From the NCBI GenBank assembly GCA_028710415.1, contig JAQTUE010000022.1:47252-111251 (forward strand): a stretch of DNA of 64,000 nucleotides, in the 5' to 3' direction. Each line of letters begins with the position of its first letter. The stretch's first letter is position 1. The position numbers were made by a program, and so were the translations under genes. This stretch comes from Paludibacter sp. (GTDB lineage Bacteria > Bacteroidota > Bacteroidia > Bacteroidales > Paludibacteraceae). The notes below the pieces were generated by a model. The model saw only the letters and a program-made list of their open reading frames with translations, did no database searches and was not told where the DNA came from. Of the stretch, positions 35,965-44,593 are shown piece by piece.

Positions 35965-37218
35965 TTAAATGATTTTCATATCCTGCATTTCGGTCTGATT
36001 GTATTTTCCGGCCTCCAGGTTAGCTTTTATATGTTTAAACGCAGCGATCGTTTCTTTTACATCTTCCAGGGTATGGGAGGCTGTAGGGATCAGTCGAAGC
36101 ATTAAGACACCTTTAGGTACTACCGGATAGGCTACAATTGAACAAAAGATATTAAAGTTCTCGCGTAAATCAACTACAATGTTGGTGCCTTCACCTACCG
36201 TGCCATTGAAGTAAACCGGAGTCACAGGCGATTGAGTATTTCCGATATCAAACCCGTCTGCTCTCAATCCGTCTTGTAATGCCTTTGTTATTTTCCAAAG
36301 GTTTTCCTTTATCCCGGGTTGTGTCTGTATAATTTCAAGCCTTTTCAAAGCCCCGATAACCATAGGCATGGGCAATGACTTTGCAAATATCTGTGAACGC
36401 ATGTTGAACCGCAGGGAGTCTACAATTTCTTTTTCGGAAGCCACAAAAGCACCAATCCCTGCCATACTTTTAGCAAAGGTCGAAAAGTAAATGTCAACCT
36501 GTTCCTGCACGCCAAAGTGTTCTCCGGTACCTGAACCAGTTTCTCCCATCGTTCCGAAGCCGTGTGCGTCGTCTATCATGAGTCTGAAATTGAATTCTTT
36601 TTTTAGTTTTACTATTTCGTCAAGGCGTCCCAGGTCACCTGCCATCCCGAAAACTCCTTCGGTAATAACCAGTATGCCACCTTGCTGTTCATCAGCTAAC
36701 CGGGTTGCACGTTCCAGTTGTTTCCTCAGGTTTTCTATGTCATTGTGAGGGAATACAAAACGTTTTCCGATGTGAAGCCTTAATCCATCCAGTATGCAGG
36801 CGTGCGATTCAGAATCGTATACCACTACATCCTTGCGGTCCAGCAGGGTGTCAATAATGGATATCATACCCTGATACCCGAAATTCAACAGGTAGGCGGT
36901 AGGTTTATGTACAAATTTAGCCAGCTTTTGTTCCAGCTCCTTGTGGTATTTTGTTTCCCCGGACATCATCCTGGCACCCATCGGGTAGGCCATCCCGAAT
37001 TGCAAGGCACCTTCAGCATCGGCTTTCCGTACTTCAGGATGATTGGCAAGCCCCAGGTAATTGTTTAAACTCCAGGTAAGTACTTCTTTTCCGTTGAATC
37101 TCATTCGTGGGGCTATTTCACCTTCCAGTTCGGGAAACATGAAATATCCATCTGCCTTTTGTTGATACTGTTCCAGTGGCCCTTTAGCAGCCTTCATTCT
37201 ATCAAAAATGTCTACCAT
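35965..37218 (-). CDS. Alpha-oxoamine synthase, candidate cysteate C-fatty acyltransferase
   Basis: 417 residues, fold-type I PLP enzyme of the serine palmitoyltransferase / KBL / BioF family. PLP Lys250 in FSTFAKS, Asp216-Asp217-Ala-His219 (DDAHGFG) and His139 (SHACILDG) are all present. It would condense an acyl thioester with an amino acid, releasing CO2. Serine would give 3-ketosphinganine, cysteate would give 3-ketocapnine; the adjacent threonine-synthase-like gene (1-base gap) favours cysteate. First gene of the operon. Upstream DNA contains a short AACCAAG repeat (37263-37292) and no clear promoter box. The amino acid preference is inference. Confidence 0.85.
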   Translation of the reverse strand: MVDIFDRMKAAKGPLEQYQQKADGYFMFPELEGEIAPRMRFNGKEVLTWSLNNYLGLANHPEVRKADAEGALQFGMAYPMGARMMSGETKYHKELEQKLAKFVHKPTAYLLNFGYQGMISIIDTLLDRKDVVVYDSESHACILDGLRLHIGKRFVFPHNDIENLRKQLERATRLADEQQGGILVITEGVFGMAGDLGRLDEIVKLKKEFNFRLMIDDAHGFGTMGETGSGTGEHFGVQEQVDIYFSTFAKSMAGIGAFVASEKEIVDSLRFNMRSQIFAKSLPMPMVIGALKRLEIIQTQPGIKENLWKITKALQDGLRADGFDIGNTQSPVTPVYFNGTVGEGTNIVVDLRENFNIFCSIVAYPVVPKGVLMLRLIPTASHTLEDVKETIAAFKHIKANLEAGKYNQTEMQDMKII

Positions 37219-37262
37219 GATATTTGTTTAATATGATTATATAAATGTGCTTATTTTAATTT

Positions 37263-37292
37263 GAACCAAGAACCAAGATCCAAGAACCAAGA
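37263..37292. repeat. Short tandem repeat AACCAAG
   Basis: Four units of GAACCAAG/GATCCAAG upstream of the alpha-oxoamine synthase gene. It is another member of the degenerate 7-9 base repeat families of this chromosome. Confidence 0.75.
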
Positions 37293-37375
37293 CGTACCAT
37301 GCAAGATAGTAGTTGTTGAAAATAAGGTTGTCAGAATAATTTGTTCGTTTTATATATTTAATTTATTAGTTTAGG

Positions 37376-38671
37376 TTATTTCAAAAAATCAGTGATAAAT
37401 GCAGCCTTTGGTTTAGAGACTGTTTCTTCCCAGATTTTTTGATACTGCTTTTGGTCCACATGATGCCCCCTGTAAGGAACACCAAAAACGATTTTCTTTC
37501 CTTTTGCCATATTAATGGCGGCATAAACAGATATCGAGGGGCAAGTTACATCGATGAACCCTATTTCAGTAACGATGGTTGCTTTGGAATCTTTCAAGAG
37601 ATGTGCATCATCGAAATAAGGTAATGAATTCAATAATTTATCTTTGTCAATGCTTGAATAAAATGGATTTGGCCATCCTCCCTGCCTGCCAATAAGAGTA
37701 CCTCCCCAGTCACACATAGCAGGTACTGTGGCCACAACGGCAGTTACCCGTTTGTCTAGTCCGGCAGCTGCCAGTGCTTGTCCACCTCCCTGACTTTCTC
37801 CAATGACCAGAATCCGCTTTCCATCCCATTCAGGCTGGCTGGTCAGGAAATCAAGCGTTCTCATGAGTCGCAGGTACATTCCCCTAAAGTAATAATCATC
37901 TCTGGTTCCAATTCCAAAACTGTTGTAGTTTTTCAATTCCCCTTTGTCCAGGTCATCATAATAGGATTGAGGCTGTCCATTCAACATGCCATGTGCATTT
38001 AAATCAAAACACAGGGCTCCCTTTCCCATTTTAACATATTGCATTGCATTCTCAGGTTGTGACAGGCACCAGTTTCCGTTTACTCCTGCCGCATGAACAT
38101 ACAGCACGATAGGAAGAGATTTTGCTTTTGCACCTACAGGTTTTGCAAAATATCCCCTGGCAGGCTTTGTACTGGTGCAATTAATCTCCATGTCGGAACA
38201 GGTATAGCCCTTTTCAATATTGTTTACAGGAACAGATTTTACTTCCATTGGAAGTGCATGCAACGCATCTTTTTCTTTTTTCCAGTAACTGTCAAAATCC
38301 TTTGGACGCTCAGTACCCGGTTTGAAATCAGTTGGGTCAACCACTAACCCGATACTGGCAGTTTCTCCCTTTGCAGTAACTTCAATAATGAGGGCTGTTG
38401 GTTCGTTATACGATTCATTCAACAATGTAACTTTGTTGCCTTCAAATGCTATTTTCTGAGCGTTAGATTTCACTGAATAGTTCTTACGGATTTTTACAGT
38501 CATAGAATCCGGCTTATGGTCCTTCAATAAAACTGATACCTCTACCTTTTCTCCTTTTTTATAAATGCCCGATTCGTTCGATTGAGTCAATAGGATATGT
38601 TGACCCAACGTAATCGTAATAAATCCAAGGATAAAATACAGGGATATTGAAAGTCGCTTCATTGTTTTCAT
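37376..38671 (-). CDS. Exported acetyl xylan esterase-like hydrolase (CE7 / AXE1 family)
   Basis: 431 residues with a signal peptide ending LGQ; the ATG at 38662 is an equally usable start. An N-terminal beta domain (about 25-110) leads to an alpha/beta-hydrolase. Catalytic triad: Ser293 in GESQGGG, Asp374 in GFIDVTCP and His403 in YRGHH. CE7 enzymes remove acetyl groups from xylan oligosaccharides or cephalosporin-type esters; a role in glycan deacetylation in the periplasm is likely. The downstream neighbour is the sulfonolipid-type operon, the upstream neighbour the Hdr-like operon; it seems independent of both. Confidence 0.9.
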   Translation of the reverse strand: MKTMKRLSISLYFILGFITITLGQHILLTQSNESGIYKKGEKVEVSVLLKDHKPDSMTVKIRKNYSVKSNAQKIAFEGNKVTLLNESYNEPTALIIEVTAKGETASIGLVVDPTDFKPGTERPKDFDSYWKKEKDALHALPMEVKSVPVNNIEKGYTCSDMEINCTSTKPARGYFAKPVGAKAKSLPIVLYVHAAGVNGNWCLSQPENAMQYVKMGKGALCFDLNAHGMLNGQPQSYYDDLDKGELKNYNSFGIGTRDDYYFRGMYLRLMRTLDFLTSQPEWDGKRILVIGESQGGGQALAAAGLDKRVTAVVATVPAMCDWGGTLIGRQGGWPNPFYSSIDKDKLLNSLPYFDDAHLLKDSKATIVTEIGFIDVTCPSISVYAAINMAKGKKIVFGVPYRGHHVDQKQYQKIWEETVSKPKAAFITDFLK

Positions 38672-38761
38672 TGATATGTTTTACTCTTTAATGTAACTTG
38701 TTGGAAATAAATAATGCACTTCTTCTTTTATAAAAATATTCTTAAACCCTCAGCTCTATCA

Positions 38762-38780
38762 CCCTCTCCTTTGGAGAGGG
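38762..38780. repeat. CCCTCTCC/GGAGAGGG palindrome
   Basis: Perfect 8-base stem with loop TTT between the end of the Hdr-like operon and the esterase gene. Sequences of this type are frequent extragenic repeats in Bacteroidota; no T run follows, so a terminator role is doubtful. Confidence 0.6.
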
Positions 38781-38822
38781 CAGGGGGAGAGGTCTGAATT
38801 TGTAATTATTCCCTCCTCAATT

Positions 38823-40592
38823 TCAGTTCCTGATATTCGCTGCCACCATTTCTGCAATATCCATCACTTTTGTATTTATGTTCCTTGCAAATGTTTTCTT
38901 ACACAATGGGCAGGCAGTAACCAGTACATCCGGACCTGACTTGGTCAGCATTTCCAGGGCATTATCCCGTATTTGCTGTTGAACCTCAGTTCCAATCGCC
39001 ATATTTGCCAGGCTTCCCCCACAACAGTAGGATGCCTCATTTTCAAATTCAACGGGTGTAAGTGTACCCATATTTTGCAATATATTCCTTGGTGCTTCGT
39101 AAACTCCACATCCCCTGCCCAGTTCACACGGATCGTGATACACCAGTTTTAAGTCCGATTTAGTCAATTGTACTTTCTTTTCCTTCACTAAACTCTCGAT
39201 ATATTCCGTATGATGCAGTACTGGAATACCAAGGTTGTATTCATCTTTAAACGACTTATAGCAAATAGGGCAGGAGGTTACCAATACTTTTGCTCCCGAT
39301 GCTTTTATTAATTCCGTATTTTTGTTTACCAGTTCTTTCGATTGTTCCATAAATCCCTGTTGTCGTAATGGACGCCCGCAACAGAGTCCTTTATCTTCAT
39401 CCAAAAATACGTAGGATTCCCCGGCTTTATCAAAGATAGCCTTCATCGAGTGAATGATCGAAGGCGACAAGTGGGTCATGCAACCTGCAAAATAAACTAC
39501 ATCTGCGTGCTTTGTATTCTCAATTCCGGCAGGGTATTGATAATACTGTTTTCCCGGTATTTCCTTCTTTTGCCTTACCTGTTGCCGGATCATGGTGAGT
39601 TCAAGCCCTACCGGGCAGGCCTCTGTACAACGTCCACACATCAGGCAATTGTCTGCCACGTCATCGCTAAGGGTTTTGTAACGCGCATCCCTGATGAAAT
39701 AAACCGATTGCACATCCCGGATATCAGCTGCAAAGCCCAGCTGGCAGGCATCTATGCAGATCCCGCAACGTGAACAGGAATTGAGTTGAATGTCCGTTAA
39801 TCCCGAATAACTTTCCCCGGATACGGCTCCCCATTTCCTCAAAAATATCAGGATTACCTCGGTCGGAATGTGCATATACCTTGAGTAAGGCAAAGTAACG
39901 AAGAATATCCCAATGCAGAAAGAATAAATCCACCATAATGGCAATTCGATGGTTGCTACCGACAACGGGGCCAGCATATGTCCGACTGTATCGGTTAGGA
40001 AACTGCCATTCCCGGTAAGTTCGGCCGTTGAACTTTCTGCCAGCAGCCTGAATGGGAATATCCACCACAACGACGTGCGGGCTATCCGGTCCAGCAGGTG
40101 GTGGTTGGTGGCTCTTTTCAGTCCTAATAATCTAGACCGGAACCTTTTGGTGATAGCCAGTATTACGCCACTCAAAGTCACCAGCAACAACAGGTCCATG
40201 ATAAATGAGAACGGGATAATCATGAAGTAATGATGCGGCGTACGGGCAAAGTATTTGAAGAAGATACCCAGCCAGGGACTGTCAAAGAAGGTGCCATAAT
40301 AAAATGAACTTTCTATTTTACCCACAACGATCATTAGGAACCACCCGAATGCCAGGCTCATATGCATGTATCCCAGCAACCTATTCTTTTTAAAGATCTT
40401 CCGGTGCAAGAGGGATTCATGGAAAATCTCACTGATTGCCTGTCGTGTTTTCCTTGTGAATATATTTTTCCTGATGGCCTTTAACTGGCCTGCATCCATG
40501 CTTTGTACCCAGCCTGAGAACTTAAATACTATGACGATAGCTAAGTAGATGGAGCTTATCAGAAACGGCAGGACTAACGGGTGGAAATTCAT
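38823..40592 (-). CDS. Membrane-bound HdrD-like iron-sulfur oxidoreductase with NarI-like N-terminus
   Basis: 589 residues. Residues 1-250 hold about five membrane segments with several His residues (for instance His77, His120, His121) and resemble a b-type cytochrome subunit (HdrE/NarI-like). Two [4Fe-4S] ferredoxin motifs follow: Cys273/276/279/283 and Cys316/319/322/326. Two CCG domains come last: Cys371, Cys404-405, Cys441/444, and Cys489, Cys523-524, Cys561/564. So the HdrE and HdrD functions are fused. It should connect the soluble Hdr-like proteins to the quinone pool or a periplasmic donor. Last gene of the five-gene operon, overlapping the small HdrC-like gene by 4 bases. Confidence 0.9.
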   Translation of the reverse strand: MNFHPLVLPFLISSIYLAIVIVFKFSGWVQSMDAGQLKAIRKNIFTRKTRQAISEIFHESLLHRKIFKKNRLLGYMHMSLAFGWFLMIVVGKIESSFYYGTFFDSPWLGIFFKYFARTPHHYFMIIPFSFIMDLLLLVTLSGVILAITKRFRSRLLGLKRATNHHLLDRIARTSLWWIFPFRLLAESSTAELTGNGSFLTDTVGHMLAPLSVATIELPLWWIYSFCIGIFFVTLPYSRYMHIPTEVILIFLRKWGAVSGESYSGLTDIQLNSCSRCGICIDACQLGFAADIRDVQSVYFIRDARYKTLSDDVADNCLMCGRCTEACPVGLELTMIRQQVRQKKEIPGKQYYQYPAGIENTKHADVVYFAGCMTHLSPSIIHSMKAIFDKAGESYVFLDEDKGLCCGRPLRQQGFMEQSKELVNKNTELIKASGAKVLVTSCPICYKSFKDEYNLGIPVLHHTEYIESLVKEKKVQLTKSDLKLVYHDPCELGRGCGVYEAPRNILQNMGTLTPVEFENEASYCCGGSLANMAIGTEVQQQIRDNALEMLTKSGPDVLVTACPLCKKTFARNINTKVMDIAEMVAANIRN

Positions 40593-40939
40593 AAGTTGAA
40601 ATTTATGTCATTCATATCCGTAAGTAATAATCTCATTGTGCTGATCACTGCACGCGTATTGACTCCCTGAGGGCATGCCAGGCTGCATTTCCCGCAAAGC
40701 ATGCAGGTATCCAGTTCAGCGGATAAGTTCTCAAATTGCCCGCGGCGGAACATGATCTGGCAATGACGGAAGCTGAACGGTATAGGATTTGAGGCTGTGC
40801 AGGTGGCGCTGCAGGTCCCGCATTGGATGCATTTGGTTGCCGATGGGACTTTCTTTACCAGTTTTTCAAACAGGGATGTATCTACCATGTCAAGGTCTAT
40901 GCCCCTGGTTTTTGATATTTCGTATCCCCAATCCATCAA
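40589..40939 (-). CDS. HdrC-like double [4Fe-4S] ferredoxin, small
   Basis: 116 residues. Two CxxCxxCxxxC motifs (Cys37/40/43/47 and Cys79/82/85/89) separated by a helical linker with FSFRHCQIMFRRGQ, the layout of HdrC and of the C-terminal part of QmoC. It carries electrons within the complex. Overlaps the HdrA-like gene by 4 bases and the HdrD-like gene by 4 bases, so translation of the three is probably coupled. It is the second HdrC-like protein of the operon. Confidence 0.88.
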   Translation of the reverse strand: MMDWGYEISKTRGIDLDMVDTSLFEKLVKKVPSATKCIQCGTCSATCTASNPIPFSFRHCQIMFRRGQFENLSAELDTCMLCGKCSLACPQGVNTRAVISTMRLLLTDMNDINFNL

Positions 40940-41961
40940 TTGTCAGACCTTAAATAGTTCATAATCTGAATGGCAGCTGATCCTGCATCGGCTATTGTTT
41001 CCTGAAGTGTCAGCGGCCTTTTGCAGGTTCCTGCTACAAACAGTCCTTCTTTTGTGGTCTGGTTGTCATGTCCGTTTAACCCCTTGCTGGCTGCAAAGCC
41101 ATAATCTCCTTTTATGTTGTTTTGTGTGGCCAGTTTGGTGGTTGATTCCGAAGCTTCCATGCCCACCATGAGTACCAATATATCCACGGTCATTTTCAGG
41201 GGAAGTCCTGCCAGTGTATCTTCAGCTTTCAGTTGAATCTTGTTGTCGAATGTTGCTGCGGCTTCCGAGATGCGTCCACGGATATATGTGACACCATATT
41301 TTTCCTGGGAGGTGCGGTATAATTCTTCGTATTGTTGCCCGGTCATGCGCATGTCGATGTAAAAACAATAGGCCTCGGCATCCGGTAAAAGTTCCTTGTA
41401 ACATACCGCAAGTTTCACTGCATTAATGCAGCATGCCCTGGAGCAATATGGGTTCCCTACTTTCTCGTCGCGTGATCCAACACAATTTAAAAAGGCAATC
41501 CGTTGGGGCGTTTTTCCTTCGTAGTTGACAATCTTTCCGATTTTAAGCATGCTCTCAAAATCCACCGAAGTGATAACATTGTCGTAAATGCCATACCCCA
41601 GTTCTTCTTTCCTTGTGGCATCAAAAGGTGTAAATCCTGTTGCCAGCAGTACCGCATCACCGTAAAAGTTAGTATCCCCGTCACTTTTTACAACCCACTT
41701 TTCACCTTCTTTGGATAAACCGGTTACGCGTGTTTCGGTCTTCAACTCTATGTTAGGGTGGATCAACTTATCGGAAAGTTCTTTTTGAAATGCACCGCCA
41801 TCACCAAAGTCAGGAAACAACTTCGTTACCTTATTCAGATGGCCTCCGGTATCCGGTTCCTTTTCAAATAAGGTTACACTATAATCGTGCAGGGCAAGGT
41901 GATAGGCTGCTTCCTGTCCGGCCGGACCGCCACCGATGATGATGATTTTTTTCCTGTCCAT
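40936..41961 (-). CDS. Short HdrA-like flavoprotein
   Basis: 341 residues. N-terminal FAD-binding motif IIGGGPAGQEAA (9-20) and GGHL shortly after. The HdrA cluster motif FLNCVGSRD with Cys160 and YCSRACC with Cys173, Cys177 and Cys178 is present, as is the C-terminal GLFVAGTCKRPLTLQETIADAGSAA stretch (cut here: GLFVAGTC and ETIADAGSAA) that closes the FAD site. It is about half the size of archaeal HdrA and has no extra ferredoxin domains, closer to QmoA-type subunits. FAD-based electron transfer, possibly bifurcation, is inferred. Spaced 2 bases from hdrB-like, overlapping the next gene. Confidence 0.88.
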   Translation of the reverse strand: MDRKKIIIIGGGPAGQEAAYHLALHDYSVTLFEKEPDTGGHLNKVTKLFPDFGDGGAFQKELSDKLIHPNIELKTETRVTGLSKEGEKWVVKSDGDTNFYGDAVLLATGFTPFDATRKEELGYGIYDNVITSVDFESMLKIGKIVNYEGKTPQRIAFLNCVGSRDEKVGNPYCSRACCINAVKLAVCYKELLPDAEAYCFYIDMRMTGQQYEELYRTSQEKYGVTYIRGRISEAAATFDNKIQLKAEDTLAGLPLKMTVDILVLMVGMEASESTTKLATQNNIKGDYGFAASKGLNGHDNQTTKEGLFVAGTCKRPLTLQETIADAGSAAIQIMNYLRSDN

Positions 41962-41963
41962 AG

Positions 41964-43025
41964 TTAAACCACTAGATGTGTTGGCTTTTCAGGTTCTCCC
42001 AGAAACTTACCCGATTTGCCTGTATATTTATCCTGAGGATCGTATTCAATCCCTATTTTGTCAAATAATTGCTCTGCCTGTACCTGATGGATCTGCATGC
42101 CGGTATCCCAGGGATTGTACCCCAACAGCATCCCGGTCATTTCTTCGTACGTCAATACCGGAATCCCTTTGCCCTGGTCGTCATAGGTGGTCCCTTCCAT
42201 TTCAGCAATGGTATATTGCCATTTGTCCATAAACATGGCACAACCGGGGCAATTAGTCACAATGAAATCAGGTTTGTAAGGCTTCATCGATTCGAATTTC
42301 TTCTTTGAATTGGCTACTGAATATCCCCTGTTAGCCATCACGAGGTATTGTCGGAACCCAAACCCGCAACAATGCCTGCGTTCGGGATAATCCACTACCT
42401 CGCCGCCCCATTCTTCAATCATCCCTGCCAACACATGCGGGAATTCCGATCCTCCCACCGATTTCTCCGAGAATATCTTGCTGTAATGGCACCCGATATG
42501 CTCGACAACTCTCAACGGCTCCCCGGTTTCCTTGTTTATAAGCCGGTATTTCATTTTTTCTTTGAGTTCCTTGCGGAAATGGTATATGATATCACTCGGA
42601 TGAGCTATATTTTGTGGTATCTCAAACTCCCTTCCGGTAGCCTTGCGAAGGTTTTCCCTGGTTTTCTCCAGTTGTTCGGGGAAGTGCTTCCAGGTGTCCA
42701 GTACTTCATTGAATATGCCAAACGAGGTCACGCAGGAAGGTACATAATTCTTTAATCCCGAATCGTTCATAAGCGAAAATAACCGGGCACAGATCGCCAT
42801 GGTAGTTTCGAACGGCACAATATCCGAATGATACCCGATGCCGGTGCAGGTGTGTATTTTTGGGTCGTCAACGATTTGTTTGCCCAGGTCCTGCCTGAGA
42901 ATCTTTAGGAAGGTAGCTTCCGAGCCGGGAAAGAAGGTCTGCCGTATACAGCTTCGTTCGTAGAAATAGTCATCCTGGGCTATTTCCTTTTGATACTCGT
43001 TCCAGAATCGTTTCTTTGTCTCCAT
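41964..43025 (-). CDS. HdrB-like CCG-domain protein
   Basis: 353 residues. The second half carries a full CCG motif: Cys179, then Cys219-Cys220, then Cys259 and Cys262, with the spacing CX39CCX38CXXC that binds the noncubane [4Fe-4S] cluster of HdrB. The first half keeps single Cys residues (26, 60, 98) but not the CC and CXXC pairs, so only one such cluster is likely. HdrB reduces a disulfide in methanogens; the substrate here is unknown. The gene lies 6 bases after the first HdrC-like gene. Confidence 0.88.
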   Translation of the reverse strand: METKKRFWNEYQKEIAQDDYFYERSCIRQTFFPGSEATFLKILRQDLGKQIVDDPKIHTCTGIGYHSDIVPFETTMAICARLFSLMNDSGLKNYVPSCVTSFGIFNEVLDTWKHFPEQLEKTRENLRKATGREFEIPQNIAHPSDIIYHFRKELKEKMKYRLINKETGEPLRVVEHIGCHYSKIFSEKSVGGSEFPHVLAGMIEEWGGEVVDYPERRHCCGFGFRQYLVMANRGYSVANSKKKFESMKPYKPDFIVTNCPGCAMFMDKWQYTIAEMEGTTYDDQGKGIPVLTYEEMTGMLLGYNPWDTGMQIHQVQAEQLFDKIGIEYDPQDKYTGKSGKFLGEPEKPTHLVV

Positions 43026-43031
43026 CCCTGT

Positions 43032-43742
43032 TTATTTTTGATGATTCCCTGAATTCGTCGTGTATAGATGGTTGAAATAGTCATTCCCTTCAATGGTGTC
43101 ATTAAACTTAATATCCATCTCCGTGGCTTTGTCTTCCGAGAAATCCTCTATGCTATCCTGAAGTTTTTTTCCTCCGGTTACTTCGAATATGCGCTGTATT
43201 TCGTCCATGCTTACCTGCGGAATGATGCGTAAGGCACCGGGTCCTTCTTTCCGGTAATTTCCTCCAAGGCGGTCGACTACTTCCTCTGCATTCTCATAAT
43301 ACCATTTCCAGACCGGACCCTGTTCGGGGTGCATGTCAGGAACTATTTTCTCTACGGTGACGCAATATCCGATACCAGTGATGTTTTCACCCACAGTGCG
43401 TTTTATGGCGTATTGTTGCCTGCCTTTTTCACTTTCCGTAAAATAACCCAGTTCCTGCGATTGCTTTCGTAGTACCGATATCACCAGGGCCGGTGCATTT
43501 CCTCGTGGGCATCGCGTCTTGCACGACATGCATTGTCCGCAATACCAAATGGTGTCGCTCTTCAATAAGGCTTCAATTTTCTCTTCATCCCTGGTTTGAA
43601 CCGTATTACAGATTTGCCTGGGATCGTAGGTGTAGAATTCGGCAGCCGGGCATATCGCGGTGCATATTCCGCAATTCATGCAGGCTGTCAATCCCTCCCG
43701 GAACCGGACATCTGTCAGAAGAAGATCATACAGTTTAGCCAT
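43032..43742 (-). CDS. HdrC-like double [4Fe-4S] protein, first gene of Hdr-like operon
   Basis: 236 residues. Two ferredoxin motifs near the N-terminus (Cys21/24/27/31 and Cys68/71/74/78) as in HdrC, followed by about 150 residues that are longer than usual and without clusters. It starts the operon HdrC-HdrB-HdrA-HdrC-HdrD. A TACTTTTG box at 43868-43875 lies about 125 bases upstream on this strand. Confidence 0.88.
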   Translation of the reverse strand: MAKLYDLLLTDVRFREGLTACMNCGICTAICPAAEFYTYDPRQICNTVQTRDEEKIEALLKSDTIWYCGQCMSCKTRCPRGNAPALVISVLRKQSQELGYFTESEKGRQQYAIKRTVGENITGIGYCVTVEKIVPDMHPEQGPVWKWYYENAEEVVDRLGGNYRKEGPGALRIIPQVSMDEIQRIFEVTGGKKLQDSIEDFSEDKATEMDIKFNDTIEGNDYFNHLYTTNSGNHQK

Positions 43743-43757
43743 AATTCATTCTTAAAT

Positions 43758-43815
43758 CTTACAAACCTTTCAAACCTTTCAAACCTTCAAACTTTTCAAA
43801 CCTTTCAAACCTTTT
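43758..43815. repeat. Tandem repeat tract, CAAACCTTT family
   Basis: Seven units of CAAACCTTT / CAAACTTTT directly upstream of the Hdr-like operon start codon. Confidence 0.88.
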
Positions 43816-43867
43816 GTCGTGCGAAGCACACAAAAGCGTTTTCTTACATTTTACCAAAACAAACGAT

Positions 43868-43875
43868 CAAAAGTA
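43868..43875 (-). promoter_or_regulatory. Possible -7 box of the Hdr-like operon
   Basis: TACTTTTG on the minus strand matches TAnnTTTG. No good TTTG box is found 19-21 bases upstream, so support is weak. Confidence 0.25.
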
Positions 43876-43912
43876 CTTCATACGTTTTGTGGTTTGCTTC
43901 ATATGTTTTATG

Positions 43913-44120
43913 TGTATCGTCCTGAAATTTGTTTACACTTTTGATTAATGCTCCTTTCTACTTTCTACTAATATATTTGGGTCCCGCGATTTCCATATCG
44001 CGAACTTTTCTACATCATATATTGCAACGGAATAAATTCCATTGCTACAATATCGGTCGTTCCTACGGAATTGTATCGTCCTGAAATTTATATACACTTT
44101 TGATTAATATTACTTTCTAC
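43913..44120. repeat. Direct repeat pair flanking hairpin segment
   Basis: The segment TGTATCGTCCTGAAATTT followed by TACACTTTTGATTAAT and CTTTCTAC occurs at 43913-43964 and 44073-44120 with few differences. Between them lie CGCGAT/ATCGCG and GCAACGGAAT/ATTCCATTGC hairpins. It could be a small duplicated or inserted element. Confidence 0.65.
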
Positions 44121-44143
44121 AGACATTATTTATTTCACTTTAC

Positions 44144-44593
44144 TTACTCCTTTTTATCCTTATTCTCTTTTACTTTCTCTTCAATTTTCTTACTGATCTT
44201 TTGTCCCCATTCTTGCCCCACCTGAATGGATTCCTGAACGATGGCAGGCATCTGTTTGGCATATTTCTGTCCTGTCGGGGTCTGATAAAACGCTGTGATG
44301 GCTTCAATATCAGAAAGGGTCATATGCCTTCTGTAAACTGGCGTCATCATTACAATCAGTTCATCAATCGAAGTATGTATCAACTCGGCTTCAATCTCAT
44401 TCCAGGAACTATTATAGGGAAATTTTGTCTTGTAGGTACTTATCATTTGTTTGATAGCAGCTTTAAAAGTATTGTCAGTGCCCATGACGACATACATTTT
44501 TCTGATGGCTTTGCTGTATTCTTTGTCGTCCTGACTGTATGTAGAAGAAGTAATGAGCAATAGTAACAGGATAACAGGGAGTAGTTTTTTCAT
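44144..44593 (-). CDS. DUF2059 secreted protein
   Basis: 149 residues with a signal peptide (MKKLLPVILLLLLITSSTYSQ). The mature part is helical and shows the DUF2059 pattern: a helix with PVYRRHMTLSDIEAITAFYQTPTGQK (the key parts YRRHMT, DIEAI and FYQTPTG), then MPAIVQES. The role of the family is not known to me; members are small periplasmic proteins. The highly charged tail (KENKDKKE) ends the protein. Single gene. Confidence 0.88.
   Translation of the reverse strand: MKKLLPVILLLLLITSSTYSQDDKEYSKAIRKMYVVMGTDNTFKAAIKQMISTYKTKFPYNSSWNEIEAELIHTSIDELIVMMTPVYRRHMTLSDIEAITAFYQTPTGQKYAKQMPAIVQESIQVGQEWGQKISKKIEEKVKENKDKKE

Larger units (their letters stand above)
43743..44143. other. Noncoding region with CAAACCTTT tract and duplicated segment
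   Basis: Next to the operon start lies a CAAACCTTT repeat tract (43758-43815), then a possible -7 box (43868), then a direct repeat of about 48 bases in two copies (43913 and 44073) around a hairpin-rich stretch. Confidence 0.6.
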
